In this document: piece after piece, positions 1 through 5,917 of the stretch
How the letters are laid out: each line of letters starts with the position of its first letter
How positions within the stretch are numbered: position 1 is the stretch's first letter
NCBI GenBank assembly: GCA_007117145.1
Contig: SKHC01000060.1
Span: forward strand, 1-7,493
Reading direction: 5' to 3'
Source: Candidatus Woesearchaeota archaeon
GTDB taxonomy: Archaea > Nanobdellota > Nanobdellia > Woesearchaeales > 21-14-0-10-32-9
Length of the DNA stretch: 7,493 nt
The notes under the pieces: model-generated
What the model was told of the DNA's origin: nothing
Database searches by the model: none
Seen by the model: only the letters and a program-made list of their open reading frames with translations
Program-made: the position numbers and the translations under genes

Positions 1-711
1 CTATACGGATTTTTAAGATACATAGACAACCTAGTAGATAATGAAAACCCAGACCCAAAAGAGCTAGACAAAGCCATAATTCAATACAAAACAAAAACCA
101 AAGAAAACAAGATAATCAGCGATTTCATAAAATTAAAAGAAGAATGTGGGTTTGAAGAAAGCTGGGTGAATTCATTTTTTGAAAGTATGAAACAAGACTT
201 TTACAAAAAAGATTATCAAACTATAGAAGAAACAAAACAATACATATATGGAAGTGCAGAAATTGTGGGATTAATGATGGCAAAAATATTAAAACTTCCA
301 ACTGAAAGTTATCCCTTCGCTCAAAAACTAGGAATGGCAATGCAATACATCAACATGATAAGAGATATAGCAGAAGATAACAAGTTAAAAAGAAACTACA
401 AACCAAAAAAAGAAAAAAAAAAATTTGGACTTACTTCTCTAGATGAAGATGAGGCAAAATCGAATTCAGAAAAATTCGAAAAGCTAATAAGGCAAGAAAT
501 AAAAAGATACTATGCTTGGCAAACTCAAGCAGAAAAAGGATACAAGTACATACCTAAGAAAAATTTAGTACCAATAAAAACCGCGGCTGACATGTATAAA
601 TGGACAGCGAAAACAATATATGAAAACCCGTTAGTGGTTTATAAACAAAAAGTGAAACCAAGCAAATACAGAGTGATTCTTACAGCAATGAAAAACAAGG
701 TGGGACTTTGA
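1..711 (+). CDS. crtB: Phytoene synthase, C-terminal part (5' end outside window)
   Basis: Squalene/phytoene synthase family; condenses two GGPP into 15-cis-phytoene, the first committed carotenoid step. The frame is open from base 1, so 236 residues are visible and the N-terminus lies off the left edge. A GTG at 166 is internal, because conserved sequence continues upstream of it. Both Asp-rich motifs are present: YGFLRYIDNLVD (visible residues 2-13, D9 and D13) and RDIAED (D122 and D126), preceded by the family segment YGSAEIVGLMM. The tail YIPKKNLVPIKTAADMYKWT followed by KVKPSKYR resembles haloarchaeal phytoene synthases as I know them and argues against a squalene synthase. The stop overlaps the next start by 4 bp (TTGA), so the two genes are probably cotranscribed and translationally coupled. 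The promoter is not in the window. Confidence 0.93.
   Translation, partial: LYGFLRYIDNLVDNENPDPKELDKAIIQYKTKTKENKIISDFIKLKEECGFEESWVNSFFESMKQDFYKKDYQTIEETKQYIYGSAEIVGLMMAKILKLPTESYPFAQKLGMAMQYINMIRDIAEDNKLKRNYKPKKEKKKFGLTSLDEDEAKSNSEKFEKLIRQEIKRYYAWQTQAEKGYKYIPKKNLVPIKTAADMYKWTAKTIYENPLVVYKQKVKPSKYRVILTAMKNKVGL
698..702 (+). promoter_or_regulatory. SD sequence AGGTG for the TTG start at 708
   Basis: AGGTG, complementary to the archaeal 16S 3' end (CACCTCC), lies 5 nt before TTG 708. This supports the non-ATG start. The next ATG in frame, at 831, lies inside the conserved GKMIRG motif and would remove it. Confidence 0.65.
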
Positions 712-1649
712 AAAAATTAAAAGAAAAAAAACAAGAAATCCTAACAAGACTAAAACAACAAAGTACATCTAAAATACATTGGAGTGATGACTACAAAAAC
801 AAACTCAAAGAATTCTCAGGTAATGGAAAGATGATAAGAGGAAGTCTTTTCTTAAGATTATATGAGTTACTTGGAGGAGAAAAAGACGTTTTAGACATAG
901 CGGTAGCACTTGAAATAACTCAGTCAGGGATACTAGCTCATGATGACGTAATGGACAAAGATGATATAAGAAGAGGAGAAAAAACAATCCATAATCAATA
1001 CAAAGACTTTGTAGAAGATGAACACTTTGGTTACAGCATGGCTATATGCTTTGGAGACATAGCATTCTTTCAAAGCTTCAAACTAATCCCAGATAACCTA
1101 AAAGAAATATACTCGAACCAAATGATGAACTGTGCTTTTGGACAAATGCAAGACCTATACTTTTCAAACTCAGCCAAAGAGCCAAGCACACAAGAAATAT
1201 TAGAAGTCTACAAACATAAAACAGCAGGATACACATTCAGCTTGCCAATGATGCTCGCAGCAAAACTTCAAGGCGAAGATGAAAATAAATACAAAGAACT
1301 TGGAAACCTTCTAGGTATAATATTTCAAATAGTAGATGACCATATTGGAATATTTGGAGACAAAGACGAAATAGGAAAAACACCGGGCCTGGACTTCAAA
1401 GAAAACAAGAAAACACTACACAGACAAATAATTCTTAAAAGAAAACCAGAGCTAAAAAAATATTATGGGAAAACCTTAACTGAAAAAGAATTAGATCTCT
1501 TAAGAAAAGAACACGAGCAAATAAAACCAGAGATAGACAAAATAATAACGGAATACCAAGAAAAAGCAGATAAAATAATAGAAACGTTAAACAAAGACCA
1601 ACAATTCTTCACAGAATTATCGTACTACAATCTAAACAGGTTAAAATGA
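708..1649 (+). CDS. Polyprenyl diphosphate synthase, probable GGPP synthase (crtE/idsA type)
   Basis: Trans-isoprenyl diphosphate synthase of 313 residues, a usual length. By context it makes GGPP from IPP and allylic diphosphates for the adjacent phytoene synthase. Motifs in order: GKMIRG (40-45, IPP binding), first Asp-rich motif DDVMD (79-83) followed by RRG (88-90), GQMQDL (145-150), KT (171-172), second Asp-rich region FQIVDDHIG (206-214), GK (223-224), D229 and KK (234-235). The second motif is DDxxG rather than DDxxD, which I recall from other archaeal members, so it need not impair activity. Residue -5 from the first motif is Gly74, where many archaeal GGPP synthases have Phe, so the chain length is not certain. 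The start is TTG with a good SD. It overlaps crtB and the next gene by 4 bp each. It could also feed membrane lipid synthesis. Confidence 0.92.
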   Translation: MKKLKEKKQEILTRLKQQSTSKIHWSDDYKNKLKEFSGNGKMIRGSLFLRLYELLGGEKDVLDIAVALEITQSGILAHDDVMDKDDIRRGEKTIHNQYKDFVEDEHFGYSMAICFGDIAFFQSFKLIPDNLKEIYSNQMMNCAFGQMQDLYFSNSAKEPSTQEILEVYKHKTAGYTFSLPMMLAAKLQGEDENKYKELGNLLGIIFQIVDDHIGIFGDKDEIGKTPGLDFKENKKTLHRQIILKRKPELKKYYGKTLTEKELDLLRKEHEQIKPEIDKIITEYQEKADKIIETLNKDQQFFTELSYYNLNRLK

Positions 1650-2470
1650 AATTTAAAGACTTATTAAAAATATCTAGGCCAAGGTTTTGGTTATACTACG
1701 CAGGAACCTACGCAGTAGGATTTAGTCTTGGAGCTAGCCAAATAGCAGATTTTAACTGGTTGTTTTTTCTTTTTCTTGCTTTTTTCACGTTTCCAGCAAA
1801 CCTGTTTATTTATGGAATAAACGATTATAATGATTGGGATACAGACAGGCAAAACCCCAAAAAGAAAACAAAAGAATACTTGTTAAAACCTCAAAACAAA
1901 AAAAATCTCAAATACATCTTGACAATTCCAGTTATACTTGGATTGCTAATAAGCCTTGCAAAACCAAACCTTATATACTTCATGATTCTCTACTTGCTTA
2001 TAGGAGGTTATTACAGCGTTCCTCCAATAAGGTTTAAGGCAAGACCCTATTTAGATTCAATTTCTAACCTGTTCTACGTTATACCTGCATTCATGGGATA
2101 CTACCAAGTTACAGGTCAACTGCCAAACACGTATTTAATGATAGCGGCCATGCTCTGGAGCATAACAATGCATCTATACTCAGCAGTGCCTGACATAGCT
2201 CCAGATAAAAAAGGAAAAGTGAAAACAACAGCAGTCATCCTTGGAAAAACTAATTCACTAATACTTTGCAGTATAACTTGGCTCACATCAGCGATAATCA
2301 CAATGTTCTTTTCACCAGTAATTGGAATACTTGGACTTGTATACTTTGCTATACCTCTATTTAGTTTTGAAAAAATTGATAAAATATACTGGACATTTCC
2401 GTACATTAATGCAGGGTTTGGATTCATATTATTTTGGTATGGTGGCTTAACATGGTCTGGATTATTTTAG
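1646..2470 (+). CDS. lyeJ: Lycopene elongase, UbiA-family prenyltransferase of C50 carotenoid synthesis
   Basis: Multi-pass membrane prenyltransferase of 274 residues. In haloarchaea LyeJ adds C5 units from DMAPP to the ends of lycopene on the way to bacterioruberin. The N-terminus ISRPRFWLYYAG (9-20) is the signature I associate with archaeal lycopene elongases. First Asp motif: NDYNDWDTD (59-67; N59, D60, D63, D67). Then YYSVPPIRFKARP (122-134) with D137. Second Asp motif: MHLYSAVPDIAPDKKG (175-190; D183, D187), followed by TTAVILGK. About eight or nine hydrophobic segments are visible. The ATG start overlaps the previous stop (ATGA), with only a weak AGG upstream, which suggests translational coupling. 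Other UbiA roles (menaquinone, DGGGP synthase) are less likely given the signature and the neighbouring cruF. Confidence 0.92.
   Translation: MKFKDLLKISRPRFWLYYAGTYAVGFSLGASQIADFNWLFFLFLAFFTFPANLFIYGINDYNDWDTDRQNPKKKTKEYLLKPQNKKNLKYILTIPVILGLLISLAKPNLIYFMILYLLIGGYYSVPPIRFKARPYLDSISNLFYVIPAFMGYYQVTGQLPNTYLMIAAMLWSITMHLYSAVPDIAPDKKGKVKTTAVILGKTNSLILCSITWLTSAIITMFFSPVIGILGLVYFAIPLFSFEKIDKIYWTFPYINAGFGFILFWYGGLTWSGLF
2441..2445 (+). promoter_or_regulatory. SD sequence GGTGG for the ATG start at 2452
   Basis: GGTGG lies 6 nt before ATG 2452, inside the 3' end of the elongase gene. It favours ATG 2452 over an in-frame TTG at 2434, which has no such site and would add only six residues. Confidence 0.6.
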
Positions 2471-3138
2471 CACTAATACTATTTTTTTCAAGCTATTTCA
2501 CAGTAACATTCATATCTCCACAGCTTTCAATAATATCTTCAATATTTGTTATACTGATGGCCATGCCAAGCTTTTACTATTTATTTAAGAACTCAAAAAA
2601 AGCTGTTTACCTAATACTTGCATTATCATTATTTGCAATAACAATAGAGACAATTGGAATACTTACGGGATTTCCCTACACCCAATTTGAATACACTGAG
2701 TTAATGGGATATAAGCTATTTGGACTAACACCCATAACCCTTCCATTCGCATTTGTGCCTTTAGTTATAGGAAGTATGTATTTTGGATTAAAACAAAAAA
2801 ATAATTATGCAAAAATAGCCATATCAACATTAATACTTGTTTTAATAGATTTAATTTTAGATCCTGCAGCAACAAAGCTTAAAATTTGGGAGTGGCAAAT
2901 ACAAGGTTTGTATTACGGTGTGCCTGCTATTAACTTTCTTGGGTGGTTGTTCTCTGGTTTAATTGCAAGCACGATATTTGTAAAACTAGAAAACAAACCC
3001 TTGCCAAAAGAAACACTAACAAGTCTTTACTTAATCACAAGTTTTTGGACAGGGGCATGCCTTTGGCTTGGGCTTTGGATACCGTTCATACTTGGATTTA
3101 GTTTTTTAATTGTTCAAACAAAACAATTCTTAAGATAA
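2452..3138 (+). CDS. cruF: Bisanhydrobacterioruberin hydratase (CruF, carotenoid biosynthesis family)
   Basis: Membrane protein of 228 residues from the chosen ATG. CruF hydrates the end groups of bisanhydrobacterioruberin to give bacterioruberin, the last step of the haloarchaeal pathway. Family features seen: E66 and GFPYTQFEYT (73-82), FGLTPITLP (90-98), LVLIDLILDPAA (129-140; D133, D137), IWEW (145-148), LYYGVPAINFLGW (153-165). Around seven hydrophobic segments surround these motifs. The start was set at ATG 2452 because of its SD. The gene overlaps the elongase by 19 bp and directly follows it, a pairing also known in haloarchaea (crtD-lyeJ-cruF). No cyclase gene of the crtYe/crtYf kind is seen, so an acyclic C50 product is expected. 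Confidence in the family is high; the exact substrate is inferred. Confidence 0.92.
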   Translation: MVWIILALILFFSSYFTVTFISPQLSIISSIFVILMAMPSFYYLFKNSKKAVYLILALSLFAITIETIGILTGFPYTQFEYTELMGYKLFGLTPITLPFAFVPLVIGSMYFGLKQKNNYAKIAISTLILVLIDLILDPAATKLKIWEWQIQGLYYGVPAINFLGWLFSGLIASTIFVKLENKPLPKETLTSLYLITSFWTGACLWLGLWIPFILGFSFLIVQTKQFLR

Positions 3139-3148
3139 TTTTAAATAA
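3139..3148 (+). promoter_or_regulatory. TATA box of the glycosyltransferase gene
   Basis: TTTTAAATAA begins directly after the cruF stop. Its centre is about 27 nt before ATG 3171, the archaeal TATA-to-start distance, so the transcript would be leaderless. No SD is seen before this ATG. This suggests the carotenoid operon ends, or is supplemented by a new promoter, here. Confidence 0.6.
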
Positions 3149-3170
3149 TCATAACCAAATCAATACAAAC

Positions 3171-4508
3171 ATGTACAAAAAATTATTATACGTATTCCTC
3201 GTAATATTTTTTTTACTACAAATATACGTGGTTTCACTTCAAGGACTACCTTCGTGGGATGAAGTAGTGTACCTTTCAAACGCAAAATCATATATAGGTG
3301 AAGTACACTTCCAAGAAGACTTCAGATTCCCTCTAATCTCACTAATAATAGCTGGTTTTTGGCTATTTACGGGAGAGTCAGTTCTAATAGCAAAGCTCCT
3401 GGTAATTTTTATAAGCACAGCCAACATGTTAGTATTCTATCATGTATCAAAACACTTCTTAAAAAAAGATAACTTGGCACTACTATCTACAGTAACACTC
3501 GCATTAACGGCTCAGTATTTATTTTGGGCAACAAAAATTTATACGGATATACTCACAATATTCTTAGCACTACTAACACTTTTATTACTTATAAAAAATA
3601 CTGATCCAAAATACATATTGTTAGCGGGATTTTTAGCAGGTCTTAGTTTTTCTGCAAGATTCTCAACACTGATAACACTTGCAATAATCGGAGCTTTTTT
3701 CCTGTTAAACAAAAACTACTTAAAAAACGTATCAAGTTTTGGAGCAGGTTTTTTCGTAGCACTGCTTCCTTGGTTCATATCAGGACTAAAAAATCATGCG
3801 AACCCATTATACTTTGTCATATCACAGCACAAAGTATTGCAAACATACACTCAATTTGAAAGTCCGATGATTCTATTGCAAAACTTGTTTTTAGAATACA
3901 ACTTAGCATTGTTCATACTAATACTATTTTTTTTCTCTAACTTACAAAAAAAGAACAACTACGAACTGCTGTTAATATCAATAATATTAGTTAATCTACT
4001 ATACTTTGCTTTCTTTGTAAACTTAAAACTACCAAGATACCTGCTTGCGATAAGTCCTTTTATCATAATAGCATTGTACCTACAAGTAAAAGCTATGAGC
4101 AAATCAAAACTACAAAGAAATGCCTTAATCACATTTATACTAATATCAGTTCTTTTAACTGCTATACCTCAGTTTAATGAAATGCACAAACAAACAATTT
4201 GCACATCAACAGGAGCAGTAAAAGAGTCAATAACATACCTAGAAGACATAACACAACCAGGACAAACAATAATATCGAGCATCTGGGTATACTATGGATA
4301 CTACTTAAACTTAGAAGCATATAGTTTTTGGACAAATAACATATCAGAATTAGTTCTAAGTCACGAGCCAGATTATTTCGCGTTAAGCACAAGAGCTGGA
4401 GCATTAATAGATGAAGAACTCACAGACACTCACCACATAGAATTACTTACGCGTTTTGAAGATAACTGTGGCTACGATGTAACTTTGTATAAAAGAGTCA
4501 GAAATTGA
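3171..4508 (+). CDS. GT-C type membrane glycosyltransferase (GT39/PMT_2-like)
   Basis: Integral membrane protein of 445 residues with roughly eleven or twelve hydrophobic segments up to about residue 335, then a soluble C-terminal domain of about 110 residues. The first loop carries WDEVVY (29-34), with the Asp-Glu pair (D30, E31) typical of PMT/ArnT-like GT-C enzymes, which move a sugar from a polyprenyl-phosphate carrier to a protein, lipid or glycan outside the membrane. ATKIYTDILTIFLALL (about 124-139) also fits the PMT_2 pattern. The only two cysteines, C344 and C433, both lie in the C-terminal domain and could form a disulfide. The start is ATG with a TATA box about 27 nt upstream and no SD. 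It follows cruF by 32 bp, but the acceptor is unknown; a link to carotenoid glycosylation is only a guess. Confidence 0.8.
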   Translation: MYKKLLYVFLVIFFLLQIYVVSLQGLPSWDEVVYLSNAKSYIGEVHFQEDFRFPLISLIIAGFWLFTGESVLIAKLLVIFISTANMLVFYHVSKHFLKKDNLALLSTVTLALTAQYLFWATKIYTDILTIFLALLTLLLLIKNTDPKYILLAGFLAGLSFSARFSTLITLAIIGAFFLLNKNYLKNVSSFGAGFFVALLPWFISGLKNHANPLYFVISQHKVLQTYTQFESPMILLQNLFLEYNLALFILILFFFSNLQKKNNYELLLISIILVNLLYFAFFVNLKLPRYLLAISPFIIIALYLQVKAMSKSKLQRNALITFILISVLLTAIPQFNEMHKQTICTSTGAVKESITYLEDITQPGQTIISSIWVYYGYYLNLEAYSFWTNNISELVLSHEPDYFALSTRAGALIDEELTDTHHIELLTRFEDNCGYDVTLYKRVRN

Positions 4509-4539
4509 TTTACTACTATTTCATAACACAAAATCATCA

Positions 4540-4570
4540 TATAAATATTTTCTCGAAAACACTTAAATAA
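4540..4570 (+). promoter_or_regulatory. Promoter region with two TATA-like boxes, for the lipoprotein gene
   Basis: TATAAATA (4540-4547) and TTAAATAA (4563-4570) both precede the gene starting at 4604. The first would place the transcript start near 4570, with a leader of about 34 nt containing the SD at 4592. The second has a better purine-rich upstream element (CGAAAACA) but would start transcription almost at the SD. I cannot choose between them. Confidence 0.5.
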
Positions 4571-4591
4571 CATTCTAAATGAGCTAAGCGT

Positions 4592-4597
4592 AGGTGG
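4592..4597 (+). promoter_or_regulatory. SD sequence AGGTGG for the lipoprotein gene
   Basis: AGGTGG lies 6 nt before ATG 4604. It sets this start, which gives a complete lipoprotein signal peptide. Confidence 0.65.
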
Positions 4598-4603
4598 TAG
4601 AAG

Positions 4604-5263
4604 ATGAATAAAATTATGATAATAAGTGTTGCATTATTGTTATTTGTAGCGGGATGTACTGGAGGTGATCCATACACTGATGCAGATGATGAATGGCAAC
4701 AAGAAATACCAGACCCAATAGGAGAGCAAACAGCGCAAGAGCTACCAGAAATAGTAGCTGAAATCAACGGCGAGCAAATTTTAAGAGAAGAAGTCCAAGA
4801 AGCACAATCACAAATGCAAATGCAAGGTGCAGTAGTTGAGCCGCAAGAAGTTCTAAGCCAAATACTCACAAGAAAAGTGCTCATAAAAGAAGCTGAAAAC
4901 AGAGGATACACTCCATCAACTGAAGAAGTTGAGCAAAACTTTGAAAGTCAAGGTTTAACCTTGGAAGAAGTCAGAGAAATAGTAGAAGGGCAAGGAGTTC
5001 CATACGATGAATTCTTACAGATGCAATTAGAAGAGTTGAAACTGCAAGGCTTAATGACGCAAAAAGCAGAGCAGATAGAAATTACTGAAGAATCTGCCAG
5101 AGAATTTTATGATGAGCAAGTACAAATGGGTGCGGAACTCGAAGAGTACGACTTAATCAGAGATGACATCGTAGCTTTCATGGCACAAGATGAAGCAAAC
5201 ACTAAGCTGTTAGAGCTTGCTCAGCAATTAATAGATGAATCAGATGTTCAAATATACATCTAA
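4604..5263 (+). CDS. Lipoprotein with SurA/PrsA-like chaperone domain, no PPIase domain
   Basis: Exported protein of 219 residues. A short hydrophobic signal ends in the lipobox LFVAGC, with C18 as the probable lipidated residue and the only cysteine in the protein. After an acidic linker, residues about 50-170 resemble the SurA N-terminal fold: PEIVAEINGEQILREEV, then charged helices including TLEEVREIVEGQG and EITEESAREFYDEQ. In SurA/PrsA foldases a parvulin isomerase domain follows this point. Here the sequence goes straight into a final helix and VQIYI, much like the segment that follows parvulin in those proteins. It is therefore probably a holdase-type chaperone or adaptor on the outer face of the membrane, without isomerase activity. 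It is acidic, unlike its neighbours. It has its own promoter and SD and a T-rich terminator after it. The fold is recognised from pattern alone. Confidence 0.72.
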   Translation: MNKIMIISVALLLFVAGCTGGDPYTDADDEWQQEIPDPIGEQTAQELPEIVAEINGEQILREEVQEAQSQMQMQGAVVEPQEVLSQILTRKVLIKEAENRGYTPSTEEVEQNFESQGLTLEEVREIVEGQGVPYDEFLQMQLEELKLQGLMTQKAEQIEITEESAREFYDEQVQMGAELEEYDLIRDDIVAFMAQDEANTKLLELAQQLIDESDVQIYI

Positions 5264-5282
5264 TTCTTTTTCTTTTTTTTTT
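5264..5282 (+). terminator. Archaeal poly-T terminator
   Basis: A T-rich tract starts right after the lipoprotein stop and ends in ten consecutive T (5273-5282), broken earlier only by C at 5266 and 5272. No hairpin precedes it, as expected for an archaeal U-tract terminator. Confidence 0.65.
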
Positions 5283-5290
5283 CAATAAAA

Positions 5291-5300
5291 TTTATTTAAT
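5291..5300 (+). promoter_or_regulatory. TATA box of the multi-pass membrane protein gene
   Basis: TTTATTTAAT, overlapping TTTAATATAA (5295-5304), is centred about 25-26 nt before ATG 5321, and no SD is present. A leaderless transcript is likely. Confidence 0.5.
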
Positions 5301-5320
5301 ATAAGTTCCACAGAATTACT

Positions 5321-5914
5321 ATGAAAGTCCACAAAGACGTACTTGTAGGAGTCTTTTTTTTGATTTTGCAACTAATAATATCATACGCTACAATTAGTTC
5401 TGGAAATCTATACAATTTTCTGTGGTTTTGTAACCACGCACCACTTTTATTTGGTATAGCATTTTTAATAAAGAAACATCAACTGGTAAAAGCACTGATA
5501 TCATTTGGTTTTTTAGGACAACTAATTTGGGTTTTAGATTTTTTAGCAAAACTTGTCTTTGACACATACCTAATAGGTGTTACACAATACGTATTTCAAC
5601 TTCAAGGATTTGGCTTGACAGCCACTATAAGTGCACACGTTTTAAGCACCTTCTTAGCTTTATACATGACGTATAAGGATCCAGTAAAAAGCAACTCCCT
5701 ACAAGTATCATTAGCATATCTTGTTATAATATTTGGCTTGTCATACTTGATAGTTCCAAGTCATCTAAACGTAAATTGTATAAATTATTTGTGCGGTTTT
5801 GAAGAATTAGAAATCCCTTTTTACACATTTCTGTTACCAATATCAGCATATATATTCATGATACTTCCAACTTACTACTTCCAAAAATTTTTGTATAAGA
5901 TATCAAAAAAATAA
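5321..5914 (+). CDS. Multi-pass membrane protein of unknown function
   Basis: I do not recognise this 197-residue protein. It has about six hydrophobic segments: 7-27, 33-50, 55-75, 97-117, 128-146 and 165-187. Potentially important polar residues within or beside the membrane are WFCNH (35-39), GQLIWVLDF (66-74), SAHVLSTF (104-111) and SHLNVNCINYLCG (147-159), the last with a CxxxxC pair, C153 and C158, in a loop. The repeated His, Asn and Asp near membrane edges could bind a metal or a lipid head group, but nothing proves it. It begins with its own TATA box after a terminator, so it is not clearly tied to the upstream genes. It converges on the hydrolase gene with a 3-bp gap. The ATG start has no competitor close by. 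Confidence 0.8.
   Translation: MKVHKDVLVGVFFLILQLIISYATISSGNLYNFLWFCNHAPLLFGIAFLIKKHQLVKALISFGFLGQLIWVLDFLAKLVFDTYLIGVTQYVFQLQGFGLTATISAHVLSTFLALYMTYKDPVKSNSLQVSLAYLVIIFGLSYLIVPSHLNVNCINYLCGFEELEIPFYTFLLPISAYIFMILPTYYFQKFLYKISKK
5905..5911 (-). terminator. T7 tract after the hydrolase gene
   Basis: Seven consecutive T on the minus strand begin 6 nt after the hydrolase stop. The tract lies inside the last codons and stop of the convergent plus-strand gene. It is a plausible U-tract terminator, though short. Confidence 0.4.
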
Positions 5915-5917
5915 GGT

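Noticed and set aside
166..711. GTG at 166 as the start of a 181-residue gene
   Set aside because: The frame is open to base 1 and contains the first Asp-rich motif of phytoene synthase upstream, so the gene is cut by the window edge.
708..1649. Loss of the third Asp in the second Asp-rich motif (DDHIG) as a sign of inactivity
   Set aside because: DDxxG is, as I recall, common in archaeal members, and the other catalytic residues are intact.
2116..2427. Open frame of 103 codons on the minus strand
   Set aside because: It lies entirely within lyeJ, whose motifs are clear, and its translation shows no family features. It is a shadow frame, as are the frames opposite the GGPP synthase, glycosyltransferase and lipoprotein genes.
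2434..2451. TTG at 2434 as the start of cruF
   Set aside because: ATG 2452 has GGTGG 6 nt upstream; the TTG has no such site and adds no family sequence.
1646..2470. UbiA protein as a menaquinone or archaeal lipid (DGGGP) enzyme
   Set aside because: The SRPRFWLYYAG start, the PDIAPDKKG motif and adjacency to cruF fit lycopene elongase better.
5321..5914. Carotenoid cleavage (Brp/Blh) or lycopene cyclase for the multi-pass membrane protein
   Set aside because: Tempting near a carotenoid operon, but the expected His/Asp motifs of Brp/Blh and the motifs of heterodimeric cyclases are not seen.
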